IMG/VR virus record: IMGVR_UViG_3300007514_000059
Location: 1 to 25,184 of that record
Direction: 5' to 3' (one strand)
Length of the DNA: 25,184 nt
Origin: a virus
Of this stretch, positions 6,162 through 15,309 are shown piece by piece. A program made the position numbers and the translations under genes. Positions within the stretch are counted from its first letter, which is position 1, and every line of letters starts with the position of its first letter. Below the pieces are notes generated by a model. The model saw nothing but the letters and a program-made list of their open reading frames with translations, was not told the origin of the DNA and did no database searches.

Positions 6162-6470
6162 TTAACTCTCTATCTCATTTTTAAAGATAAAATATCTCAT
6201 TGATTCATTGTCCGTTGGAGTTCTCCAATTAACATTAGGTTCTATCATTGGTTGGTTATCAATCACTTGACCATATGGTTTTACAAAAGCTGAACCACTT
6301 GGTGTTACATCCCACAATCCATAATCTATTTCATCATCTGCTAATGCAAATTTTGTAATAACGTGTTCTCCATTTTGATTTTCACCAAATACGGCCTTTC
6401 TTAAATAATCCCTACCTTTGTTTGTAAGTATTGCGTCTATAGTTAATGTATCTTTATTTATAAATCCCAT
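6162..6470 (-). CDS. Detached N domain of the modular tail family
   Basis: 102 residues comprising only the N domain: MGFIN at the start, DAILTNKGRDYL (13-24), ITKFALADDEIDYGLWD (38-54), and P-M-I-E-P (75-79). It ends about where the 233- and 281-residue paralogues continue from MKYKL into their middle domains. The next gene, in the same frame after one TAA, carries only the C domain, so this pair looks like a two-domain protein split by an in-frame stop with the middle domain lost. ATG at 6470 follows the previous gene's TAG, with AGGAA serving as ribosome site. Inferred to be a virion tail component; the N domain probably mediates a shared attachment. Confidence 0.8.
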   Translation of the reverse strand: MGFINKDTLTIDAILTNKGRDYLRKAVFGENQNGEHVITKFALADDEIDYGLWDVTPSGSAFVKPYGQVIDNQPMIEPNVNWRTPTDNESMRYFIFKNEIES

Positions 6471-6479
6471 AATTTATTC

Positions 6480-7181
6480 CTACCCAGTTGGTGTATTATC
6501 CACATAATTAACTTTTACAGGAAAAACATAAATTGCTCCTGACATTTGACCAGTTATAATAATTGATGTTTCTCTTGTAGTACCAACCGTACCAACTGTT
6601 GTTTGTATTTGTGCTACTCTACCTATTACTTTCTTACTTAACCTACCCGATTCTTCATTATAAACTGCACCAACTTCATAATTTGCAGTTCCATCATCAC
6701 CTACAACCCCAACATCAACTACATTTTTATTTAAAGTTAAAAAACTATAATTTTCTGCTGAAAATGTACCATCTACTCCCTGTGTTTCTGGATTAATAGT
6801 ATGGTCATCCAATGAATATGGTTGTGGTAATGAAGCATTATATGTAGTCTGTAATGCATTAGTACCAAGTAATCCAACTGGTGGTGTTACATTACTAATA
6901 TACGGTAATGATTTACTTCCAACTGGTATAGTAATTAGTTTATACTTCATCACAACCTCAGGATCAACACAAGGTTCTAACATTGGTGTAGATTCTAAAA
7001 CTGCACCAAAATAATCAGTTCCTTTCGGATGTGCTGTATCCCATAAAGTGTAATCTATTTCATCATCACTCAAAGCAAATTTAGTAATATTAAACTTACC
7101 ATCACTTTTTGCGAGATATTGTTTACCCTTCTTGGTTAATACTGCATTTAATATGTATGAAGTATTATTTATAAATCCCAT
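6480..7181 (-). CDS. Modular tail protein with N, middle and C domains (233 residues)
   Basis: Contains all three modules: N domain (MGFINNTS, LTKKGKQYL, FNITKFALSDDEIDY, GTDYFGAV, P-M-L-E-P, MKYKL, residues 1-88); middle domain (about 89-165, ISNVTPPVGLLG to the NYSFLTLNKNVVDV region); and C-terminal Ig-like domain (about 170-233, with IITGQMSGA and alternating strands). It is a close relative of the 281-residue neighbour, with the same block order. Soluble, Thr/Gly-rich, no TM segment. ATG with AAGG upstream. Position after the large baseplate protein suggests a baseplate-attached or short-fibre component; that role is inferred. Confidence 0.83.
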   Translation of the reverse strand: MGFINNTSYILNAVLTKKGKQYLAKSDGKFNITKFALSDDEIDYTLWDTAHPKGTDYFGAVLESTPMLEPCVDPEVVMKYKLITIPVGSKSLPYISNVTPPVGLLGTNALQTTYNASLPQPYSLDDHTINPETQGVDGTFSAENYSFLTLNKNVVDVGVVGDDGTANYEVGAVYNEESGRLSKKVIGRVAQIQTTVGTVGTTRETSIIITGQMSGAIYVFPVKVNYVDNTPTG

Positions 7182-7202
7182 TCTTTACCTTCTATGATTA
7201 TT

Positions 7203-8048
7203 TTAAGCAAGTGTAATCGTTATTGGAAACTCTATTACTGCTCCTGATTTTTCTCCAGTTATTACTACTGAAGTTTTTGTTGAAGCCGCTACTTGTTTTG
7301 TATAAACATATACGGCCTGTGTTCCGTTTGGATCAAATGTAAGTTGTCCACCACTCACCTTTGAAACTCCAGAAACAGTCTGTGATATATGTTGTACATT
7401 ATCTACGAAAGGCAACCAAAAATGATCGTTACCTGACATTCCACCTTCTAAAGTCCCTTCTGCATTAATATAATCTCTGGAACCCTGTTGTGGTATCGAT
7501 ACAGTCTCAAAGGGTGGAGCCAATATAGCAACACTTGAATCTAATAAAGTGATTGTAAATGTTTCATCATCTAATTGACCTAAATCCAAACAATCGTCAC
7601 CGTTAGCTAAATAACTTAATACAATTCCTGTAGGATCTGCTCCAACTTTATTACTGGTAAATCCTTCTGGGGCAATTGTAACTCTGTTTGAAAAGTTACT
7701 ACCTTCAGCCGAATACCATTTTAATGCAGCTAACGCAGTTGCTGTCGTATCGGTGTTTGTGTCTTGTAATTTAACCATTGCCCGTGTACCTTCTTGACGA
7801 GTTACGAGTTTATATTTCATAATCTCAGTAGGATCATTAAATGGTTCAAGTGCGGGTAAATTATCAATTACTGCACCATAATAGTCCGTTCCCTGTGTAT
7901 GGGTTGTATCCCACAAGGCGTAATCAATCTCGTCATCACCAAGTGCGAATTTAGTGACTTCGAAGTCCCCACCACTCGACAAAATCTCACGACCTTTCTT
8001 TGTCAAAATAGCGTCTAATACTCTGGTTGAATTATTTAAATATCCCAT
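7203..8048 (-). CDS. Modular tail protein with N, middle and C domains (281 residues)
   Basis: Longest member of the family and first in its order. N domain 1-85: MGYLNNSTRVLDAILTKKG, FEVTKFALGDDEIDYALWD, GTDYYGAV, P-A-L-E-P, MKYKLVT. A longer middle region follows (about 86-215), then a C-terminal Ig-like domain ending TSVVITGEKSGAVIEFPIT. Strong AGGAG ribosome site before ATG 8048. It is preceded by a 110-base gap with a putative promoter element, so it may head its own transcript. Likely the ancestral three-domain form from which the shorter neighbours derive. Virion tail role inferred from context. Confidence 0.83.
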   Translation of the reverse strand: MGYLNNSTRVLDAILTKKGREILSSGGDFEVTKFALGDDEIDYALWDTTHTQGTDYYGAVIDNLPALEPFNDPTEIMKYKLVTRQEGTRAMVKLQDTNTDTTATALAALKWYSAEGSNFSNRVTIAPEGFTSNKVGADPTGIVLSYLANGDDCLDLGQLDDETFTITLLDSSVAILAPPFETVSIPQQGSRDYINAEGTLEGGMSGNDHFWLPFVDNVQHISQTVSGVSKVSGGQLTFDPNGTQAVYVYTKQVAASTKTSVVITGEKSGAVIEFPITITLA

Positions 8049-8129
8049 TTGTTTTTCTCCTGTATAATAATTCGGATTTTACTAAATTTTTATAAGATTT
8101 AATATACTAAAACTTGTTATTCTTCTCTT

Positions 8130-8139
8130 ATAAATATAA
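8130..8139 (-). promoter_or_regulatory. Putative promoter element TTATATTTAT
   Basis: Exact minus-strand 10-mer in the 110-base gap after the 2281-residue gene and 81 bases before the 281-residue modular tail gene. The gap holds no hairpin that I would call a terminator. On the plus strand the same site reads TATAAATA (8129-8136), which matches the T4 late core but points antisense. Confidence 0.4.
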
Positions 8140-8158
8140 TCCTTTTAAGTTTTTATCA

Positions 8159-11100
8159 TTATTTATTCTTTACATCCATCTTAGTAGTAGTTTTATCGGT
8201 TGTTACTAATATAGTCGGTGAAACTGTTTCAACTTCCCATGCAGGTGAATTATCATTCCACCTAGCTGCTGCATCTGGTACTGTTGAAGTATCAGTCTGT
8301 ACACACCCCTCATAAAAAAGTCTATTAGTTCCTATTGCCTCGTCCCATCTATTGTCTAAATCAGAACGAACAAAACTTGAAGAATACGGTTTGTGCATTG
8401 AAGCACTTAATGAAGATGAATAATAATACTCTATTTCATCATTAAATTGTGATGTTACGTTTGTTTCTACTCGTGGCATAACCACTTCTTCAAATATAGC
8501 TTGAACACTTCCTTCTTGTATCGTTGAATTATAATAATCAGTTCCATACCAACCACTAAAATCTTGATTACCTACATTATACAAAGCTGGTCTTTCTAAA
8601 ATATGTTTTAATACATATGAACCAGTTCCTGCTGCCAATTCTGAAAAAGTATTACTTGGTGCATTCCACGAAGTGAAAGTTGCTGAAAATGTCACACCAG
8701 ATCCAGTTACTTGTGTTCTATTATTCAATCTAAATGGATCATATAAATTTAGAGGCAATGTATTTAACAGTTCTGGAGTTACTTCAAATCCCGATGCAGA
8801 AATAAATCCACGTGGTTCTGAACCACTTTGTTGTGTATAATAATTAACCCTAAATGGATCAGTATAAGTTAGGTCTGCCTCAAATGTTTCATAAAATGCT
8901 GAAGATGAAATGTACGAACCTGTTAAATTTGTATGTGGATTAATACCAAATGGTGCTGACCAATTTATACTTCTTTCATAATTCTTATATTCTGAACTTT
9001 CAGAAACATAAACCATTGTAGATAATTTAGTAGTATAGTGTTGTGGTTCAAATGTAGGTTTTTTACCAATAATAACTTTATCTCGTTCAAGTACTGTGGG
9101 TTCAATCAAAATACCAACTGTAGCATTTGCACGTGCTGGAATTAAAGTGTGAACTTGTTTGTATAATGAAGAATCATAATACTTTAATAATCTCATATAA
9201 TCCCAAAAGTTATTTGGTCCTGAATACTTTTGCCAATATAAATTTCTAGCTTCTACTAATCCCGTATATTGTTCTTTATATTGGTCACGTGGATCTCCAA
9301 TATATTGGTCAAAATCAAGATTTGGCATTGAAAGTATAATATCTTCATCTATTGCCGCAGACGGTGAAAAGAATATACCAAGTTTGTTAGAATCTGTTGG
9401 TGCTTTGTCATAAGCGGGTATTGTTATACTCTCTCCAAATTTTAATACAGGATTACCGAATTTATCTATCCTCTCGTCCGCTTCAATTCTTAATTTATTA
9501 GATGACCTACCACTTGGTCCCAAATTTGGAACTTTCATCTTTGTTTCATCTACTACGGATGAAAAATGAGTTCCATCACTATTTTTAAGTCCACTCGTAT
9601 AGTTATGTGGTGTTGCAGATGCAGTAAATGATGTATCTGCTGTTACATCTTGAAACCATTGATTATAAGAAATACTTAAATCTTTATCATCGTCAAATGA
9701 ATATCGAGTAACTAAATCTGTATAAGAAGCAGATGGTGTGTTACCATCAAATGCTATTGGAGCAGATACATGATTATCAAATGAAGATTCTTGTAATGCC
9801 GTAGTCCAATTTCTATATTCCATCATAGAACCACTTAATGATTCACCAAAGTATGTATTCTCTTGTGGACCACCTAATGTAATTGTTGTGGCACTTCCAG
9901 AATATGCTAAATTGTACGATTGAGATACTGCTCCCATTGAACCACTTATCAACAAAGTGTTTGTGGATTCATATATAATTTTACTTCTACCTGAGTCATA
10001 TTTTTTAGTATATAAACTATAAACGACATCTTGATTTGTAGCATCACTTGCTAAAAAGGCTCCAGATCCAGACAATGTTCTTGTCAACATTACAGACCAA
10101 AATTCTCCATCATATACAGGAAAATTAGAAGATGAAGTTTCAAGATACCCTCTACTACCACTTAACATAAAAGATACATGACCTCTTGTATCTGCTGAAC
10201 CATTATCTTTTAATCTAATTGCCCAATCACTACCCCGTCTTACCAATACTTGATTTGAACCCGTTACCGCTTTAAATCTAAATTCTACGGTATCTGGAAC
10301 TCTATTAGTTGCTCCACTTCCTGATATTACTGGACTCCAAGCATTATACTGTACATATGTATTGTTATCTTTACCATAAAAATCTAACGCCTTTGTAAAT
10401 TTTCTTGTTAAGAAATGGTCTGCTGCTTGTCCTGCCAACTTTGGTCCCCCATACTCTACTACACGTAAAATAGAAGATGGAATACCATAACAACTTATCA
10501 ATCCTTTAATTGCCCGTGATGTTCCCTTTGTCTTTAAGAAATATGGCATATTGTTTATAATACGACTCCATATTTCTCTTGATATATCTCGTTCAGGAGT
10601 TCCAGAATATTCCCAAGGAGTTTCTGAACCAGTCTGTTCCATTCCAAAAATATATCTTGGTAATGATATTAAATCTTTACCATCGTGTACATCCCAACCC
10701 AAAGATTGTGCTACTGGATGTAATAAATCTTTTGCTACACCTTCTGTAAGTTTATCTCTCTTATCATGAACATCAGTCATTGACTTTATAAATGTCCATA
10801 TATCATCAAAATGATGACCAACCATATCTACAAATTTTAAAAAGACATCATTTTCACTATCATCTTGAACAAACATTGGAAGATGACCTTTTAATCTATT
10901 TTTATTTGCCTTATCATATGCTGATGCAGAAAGTAATTGTTCTGAATACCAATTTGATGCAATAGATTGTGAAGTTCTATATAAAACATATGGACTTGAA
11001 TATTTTCCTTGTCCTGATTCTTTTGGCCATGCATTATCATGAAATATACCAATAGATTCACTTGAATACGAAGAACTTTGATTAAACATATATTTTTCAA

Positions 11101-14100
11101 ATTTATCAAAGTTAGTAATAACTTCACGGCGTTTCTTTTCCCAAGATTGAATTTGTGTTAATGAACCACTTACTGGAGTATATGGTGGATGTGCTGCTTC
11201 AGAACCAGAAATGTTTAAATAACCACCACCTATTGGATCTCCCTTAACTGAATGTAATCCACTTGAACCACTTGTACCTGATAATGAAGAACTTCTATCT
11301 GTATACTGTTCTATTAAATCTAATTTATATTTAAAATTTCTAAGTCGTTGTTCCGCTGAACTAAAATGTACAAAGTTCTCAAATAAACTAAAATCTACAT
11401 TAATATCTGCACTAAAACTTCCACTTAAAAGTTCATTTTCTAACTTATCCTTAATAGAAGAATCAGTTGTCACTAATTGAGTATAATTTTTAAATTCTGT
11501 TTGTCCTGTCCCAATTGGACTCGTAGTATTGGCAAACTCAGGAGTTCTTAAAACTATATCACTAATATATTCTTCCACAAACGGAACAAGTGTACAAGTT
11601 TCCTCAACTGGAGGAATCATTTCTCTAACAACAGTTACGAAATCTTTCTCTTGAATTTTTTCAGGAAGTGGTTCATATAATTTATAAACTAAAGAATGTG
11701 GATATTCAGGATATTCTTGTGTATCATATTTAAAATTTGTTATTAAACTAAAATCATTTGGTCCTAACTTTAACAACTTACTTAAATCATTTTGACTATC
11801 ACTTGGATATTGTACAAACCACTTATTAAAATCTATGGATTGATTTACTCCAAGTGTATTATCAAAATCATGTCCTTCTTCTTCACCAAGTTCCGTATAT
11901 GTATTTTTTAAAGTAACAGAATTACCAGTTACACTTTCAATCTCTCCTCTTAATGAACCATATACAGGAACGGATGTAGCAAGAGAAGATGTATAATCAA
12001 CATAAAAATCAGTAAATGTATTAAATGATTGAATATTTGCTTCATTATCAAATACAACCCCATCTGGAGCCAAACTCATATAATCTGTAATTAAAGTTGC
12101 AGTATTTCCATCTACGGATATTATTTTACCAACTAAATCACTTGTTATTGGTGCGGCGTCTACTGTATCTTTATTTTCAGTTAATTGTATCTGAACATTT
12201 TGTACCCACAAAATACCTTCAGGTCCATAATGTCCATATATGTAAACAGTACTTGCCTTTGTTAAATCCCAATCTTCTTCAACTATGGCATTATAACTAA
12301 CTCGTTCCCATTCTCCAGTTTTGGATACAGGCATATATCTTAAAAATTCTCTTTCTCCTGCCTCTAAACTACCTTCTTCTAATGTTGCCAGATGAGCTCC
12401 TATGGAAGCTCCCCAGTATGGATTTCCATCACTTTTCTTATAATGATGTAATCCAACCATTGCACCTTTATTTGGTGTATCAGATTTTTGATTCCAAGAT
12501 ATTGTTATTTGGTCACCTGGTTGAAGTCCTTGGGCCGCCATAGAATGTGGTAATGTTTGAGAAATTCCCATCCACCTATGTGCCAAATCGGTAGGTTGGG
12601 TGGAATCAAATGGAACATTTCCTGTTTTATGAATACCTTGATAATCATTATGATTTGGTGCATCAAATTCTGAATTTTGGTCAATAAACTTCATACAAGT
12701 TTCACCAAATTCACCTTCACCTTCTACCCATTTAGCGTGATGTCCTAACCAACCACTATGCCATCTTGAGTGTCCAGTTATTGCACTTGTAGAACCGCCC
12801 CAATTAAATGAATTGAATCCATCACCCCATCCGCTTGGTTTTACTGCATCTGAATGTAAAACTGGATCCCACCATTGCCAAATTTTATCGGTTATGCTTT
12901 CTCCCGCATCCCAAGTCCAACTTAAAATTTGATTATTTGCATTATTTACTGACCAAATCCAGGAACAATCTAATAAATCGTCATCTACATTCTCTCCCCA
13001 TGCTCCCTTGCCAGCTTCCGCTAAAGTTTTCCAAGCAGAACCTATTACACTATCTGTTTCAGAATTGCTTGAAATTGACCAAGGACCCACATTTGTTATT
13101 CTCGGTGGAAGATCCCATTCACCAGACAAAGTTTTTCTTTGCCAATCTTTTAATATACCCAGATAATCACTGGATCCATCACCTGTTTTTATTTCTTTTC
13201 CATTATAAACTATTTTTGCAATAAAAGCGGCGGGTCCTGTATTATTTCGAGTTTCTATTCTCAACCCACCTATATTATTTGGAAGTTCAAATGTTTGTGA
13301 TGTTCTCCAATCTGTTCCTGAACCAAGTAGGGTTTCAGTTCCATTCGGACTAACAGTAAATAAATCAAATTCATCATCAACTTGTAAAGTAATATAATTA
13401 TCATCACCCAATCCATGATAAGGACTTACTCTAAATTCTCTTTCACCCTTTAGAATGTCTGATGCATCTGGATTTTTTAATGGAATATTATCTATTATAA
13501 CCAACTCATTGTTTTGAGAAAAATCTTGGTCTGTAACATATGCATCTTTAATAGTAAGTTTACCATCTACCATTAATTCAGAGAATCCATCATCCTCATC
13601 TGCAAATACTGCCTCTACTTTATTGTTATCTATAAATGTAATTAATCCTGTCGTTGGTGAATCTTCTTCTTCAACTCTCTCACCACTAACCATATATGGA
13701 GTTGGTTTCCCGGCAGTACTCCCAGCCTCTACTTGAACATTTGTAATGTAACGAATTCCTTCTGTAGTTTCTACACTTGTCTTACCTAAATCTAATTTAA
13801 AATGCCCATCCGAATTTGCTGGTATAGTTATAACATTATATATTCTTTGCCATTCGTTACCACCTACATTCTTAACTTCAATAACATCTTTATTTTGTTC
13901 ACCAAAAGTTTGATATGTACCTCCAGACTCTACCTCTCCCAAAAATAATTGTGGTGCACCTTGATCGTTACCAGTAACCCATTCGTTAGACCAATGTACC
14001 CAACAACTAATTATATAACTTTCCCCTGGTATTCCATTTAATAAAAGTTGATAATTATTGTTATTATCTGAAGAAGTAGTCTTTAACACGTATCTACTAT

Positions 14101-15004
14101 TTCCTGGATTTGTAAACTCAACTACTTCGTGATTTCCAGAAGTTAATGCTACTTCTGCAATTCCACCACCATTTGCAAAATGACCATTTGTTACTAAATT
14201 TTGTGCTGCTGGTACTGTTTCTACATCAACTACTGGACTATATCTTGATATTTGTTCGTCTGATTCTTCATAATCTATAACAAAGGCCTCTCTTATTTTA
14301 AGAGTTCCACCTACCATAGCCTGGTCTAATGTTATAGTTCCGCCATTTATTGTTGCAACTTTACCATTTGCGTCAAATGTTATATTGGATTCTCCACTTA
14401 TATCTGAATATGATAGACAAGTAAATCCTAATAATCTAAATTGTTCGAAGTAATCAGTATCTACTATTCCAGGATTTGGTCGGAGTCTAATTTCAGTTCG
14501 AGATGGTGAAATTTCTTGTAACCAAAACTTATCATCTTGAACAAGTAGTTCTATTTCATTTCCTTTATCATCAAGTAAAGGGGCTGTTATATCTGCTTCT
14601 GAATTATAACTTGCAAGTACCTTACCATTTGTTCCTATCATATACTCATCTGTATAAACACTTTTATCTGATTTTTTCGTTAAAATAAACTTAGATGAAC
14701 CACCAACCTGTCTTAAAAAGTTATATACTATTTTATAAGTTCCTCGTTCAAATCCAAGACTTCTAACATGAGCACCTACATCTAAATTTGTTGGTAAGGG
14801 ATGTTCAAGTTCTCCTGAAGCAAGATAATTATCACTTCTATCATATACACAATACTCAATTATATCGGAAGTAAGTGTTCCAAATGGAGCTATAGGATCA
14901 CCACCGTCCAAACCATCTATTCCAATTAATGGTAAATCTTTCTTGTTTAATCTTGATAATTTTCCACTAACAATATCTCGTGTTAATTGTTTCTTCTTTG
15001 ACAT
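8159..15004 (-). CDS. Giant baseplate/tail protein with gpI-like segment and lectin-like domains
   Basis: 2281 residues, over a quarter of the window. N-terminal beta-rich region; a carbohydrate-binding-module-like jelly roll at about 269-438 (NLVTNGHF opening, G-x-R-Y-I-x-N-V-Q-V-E-x-G near its end); a second similar domain at about 771-940 (WVQNVQIQL near its end). Residues about 1385-1520 resemble P2 gpI / tail-protein-I wedge proteins: R-x-I-W-x-x-I-I-N-N-M-P-Y-F-L-KTKGTSRAI-x-x-L-I-x-x-Y-G. Residues about 1552-1754 look like a LamG/concanavalin-type lectin domain (EFRFKAV, WAIRLKDNG, a W-x-x-M-L-T-R strand, MEYRNWTTAL). The C-terminal part includes LIPARANATVGILIEP near 1950. It follows gp25 and gp6 as gpI/gp7 would, but is far longer than T4 gp7 (1032 residues). 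Its start overlaps the preceding stop (TAATG). Domain limits are estimates. Confidence 0.85.
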   Translation of the reverse strand: MSKKKQLTRDIVSGKLSRLNKKDLPLIGIDGLDGGDPIAPFGTLTSDIIEYCVYDRSDNYLASGELEHPLPTNLDVGAHVRSLGFERGTYKIVYNFLRQVGGSSKFILTKKSDKSVYTDEYMIGTNGKVLASYNSEADITAPLLDDKGNEIELLVQDDKFWLQEISPSRTEIRLRPNPGIVDTDYFEQFRLLGFTCLSYSDISGESNITFDANGKVATINGGTITLDQAMVGGTLKIREAFVIDYEESDEQISRYSPVVDVETVPAAQNLVTNGHFANGGGIAEVALTSGNHEVVEFTNPGNSRYVLKTTSSDNNNNYQLLLNGIPGESYIISCWVHWSNEWVTGNDQGAPQLFLGEVESGGTYQTFGEQNKDVIEVKNVGGNEWQRIYNVITIPANSDGHFKLDLGKTSVETTEGIRYITNVQVEAGSTAGKPTPYMVSGERVEEEDSPTTGLITFIDNNKVEAVFADEDDGFSELMVDGKLTIKDAYVTDQDFSQNNELVIIDNIPLKNPDASDILKGEREFRVSPYHGLGDDNYITLQVDDEFDLFTVSPNGTETLLGSGTDWRTSQTFELPNNIGGLRIETRNNTGPAAFIAKIVYNGKEIKTGDGSSDYLGILKDWQRKTLSGEWDLPPRITNVGPWSISSNSETDSVIGSAWKTLAEAGKGAWGENVDDDLLDCSWIWSVNNANNQILSWTWDAGESITDKIWQWWDPVLHSDAVKPSGWGDGFNSFNWGGSTSAITGHSRWHSGWLGHHAKWVEGEGEFGETCMKFIDQNSEFDAPNHNDYQGIHKTGNVPFDSTQPTDLAHRWMGISQTLPHSMAAQGLQPGDQITISWNQKSDTPNKGAMVGLHHYKKSDGNPYWGASIGAHLATLEEGSLEAGEREFLRYMPVSKTGEWERVSYNAIVEEDWDLTKASTVYIYGHYGPEGILWVQNVQIQLTENKDTVDAAPITSDLVGKIISVDGNTATLITDYMSLAPDGVVFDNEANIQSFNTFTDFYVDYTSSLATSVPVYGSLRGEIESVTGNSVTLKNTYTELGEEEGHDFDNTLGVNQSIDFNKWFVQYPSDSQNDLSKLLKLGPNDFSLITNFKYDTQEYPEYPHSLVYKLYEPLPEKIQEKDFVTVVREMIPPVEETCTLVPFVEEYISDIVLRTPEFANTTSPIGTGQTEFKNYTQLVTTDSSIKDKLENELLSGSFSADINVDFSLFENFVHFSSAEQRLRNFKYKLDLIEQYTDRSSSLSGTSGSSGLHSVKGDPIGGGYLNISGSEAAHPPYTPVSGSLTQIQSWEKKRREVITNFDKFEKYMFNQSSSYSSESIGIFHDNAWPKESGQGKYSSPYVLYRTSQSIASNWYSEQLLSASAYDKANKNRLKGHLPMFVQDDSENDVFLKFVDMVGHHFDDIWTFIKSMTDVHDKRDKLTEGVAKDLLHPVAQSLGWDVHDGKDLISLPRYIFGMEQTGSETPWEYSGTPERDISREIWSRIINNMPYFLKTKGTSRAIKGLISCYGIPSSILRVVEYGGPKLAGQAADHFLTRKFTKALDFYGKDNNTYVQYNAWSPVISGSGATNRVPDTVEFRFKAVTGSNQVLVRRGSDWAIRLKDNGSADTRGHVSFMLSGSRGYLETSSSNFPVYDGEFWSVMLTRTLSGSGAFLASDATNQDVVYSLYTKKYDSGRSKIIYESTNTLLISGSMGAVSQSYNLAYSGSATTITLGGPQENTYFGESLSGSMMEYRNWTTALQESSFDNHVSAPIAFDGNTPSASYTDLVTRYSFDDDKDLSISYNQWFQDVTADTSFTASATPHNYTSGLKNSDGTHFSSVVDETKMKVPNLGPSGRSSNKLRIEADERIDKFGNPVLKFGESITIPAYDKAPTDSNKLGIFFSPSAAIDEDIILSMPNLDFDQYIGDPRDQYKEQYTGLVEARNLYWQKYSGPNNFWDYMRLLKYYDSSLYKQVHTLIPARANATVGILIEPTVLERDKVIIGKKPTFEPQHYTTKLSTMVYVSESSEYKNYERSINWSAPFGINPHTNLTGSYISSSAFYETFEADLTYTDPFRVNYYTQQSGSEPRGFISASGFEVTPELLNTLPLNLYDPFRLNNRTQVTGSGVTFSATFTSWNAPSNTFSELAAGTGSYVLKHILERPALYNVGNQDFSGWYGTDYYNSTIQEGSVQAIFEEVVMPRVETNVTSQFNDEIEYYYSSSLSASMHKPYSSSFVRSDLDNRWDEAIGTNRLFYEGCVQTDTSTVPDAAARWNDNSPAWEVETVSPTILVTTDKTTTKMDVKNK

Positions 15005-15306
15005 TAGAGTTCCGTAAATTCTCGTTTGATTATTTTATTGGTTTCTTCTGTTTCTTCATATTTGAAATACCCATCTTGATATGAAAGAGTGTGATTTTGA
15101 GAATAACTTGTTCCATCAGTTCCTTGTCCAGGAATAATTTTTTCAAAAAGGATAATAGTCTTATTCTTCTTATCTCTAAGAACTCCATCTCTAACAAGTC
15201 CAGATTCAGTTTTCTTTTCAATCATCTCTAAATATTTAGATTCATCTCCTGTTATAAGACTTTGATAAAATGCTAAGTTATCTAACTCGTCTTTTGTATA
15301 TGGCAT
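15004..15306 (-). CDS. Small conserved-position protein of unknown function (100 residues)
   Basis: 100 residues, charged, soluble, helical in the first half (KDELDNLAFYQSLITGDESKYLEMIEKK) with a probable beta-rich second half (KTIILFEKIIPGQG, then Tyr-rich strands). No family recognised. It lies between the DNRLRE-like protein and the giant protein, with TAATG overlap to the latter and a GGTGAG ribosome site, so it is part of the baseplate operon and may be a chaperone or small wedge subunit. Real-gene confidence comes from tight packing and codon use like its neighbours. Confidence 0.75.
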   Translation of the reverse strand: MPYTKDELDNLAFYQSLITGDESKYLEMIEKKTESGLVRDGVLRDKKNKTIILFEKIIPGQGTDGTSYSQNHTLSYQDGYFKYEETEETNKIIKREFTEL

Positions 15307-15309
15307 TTT

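Noticed and set aside
5309-6470. Stop-codon reassignment (TAA read as an amino acid), suggested by in-frame TAA between related segments
   Set aside because: TAA is the ordinary stop of most genes in the window, including gp6, and no long gene contains internal TAA, TAG or TGA.
6455-7173. TATAAATA in sense orientation at 6455-6462 and 7166-7173, like a T4 late promoter
   Set aside because: Both are the codons for G-F-I-N at the conserved start of the modular tail proteins, a few bases inside the genes. A start there would be useless.
12097-13224. Plus-strand frames of 67 and 129 residues opposite the giant gene
   Set aside because: Leu/His/Tyr-rich antisense shadows of an AT-rich gene, without ribosome sites.
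15030-15221. Second minus-strand frame (63 residues) inside the 100-residue gene
   Set aside because: Out-of-frame shadow; the 100-residue frame has the ribosome site and fits the TAATG packing.
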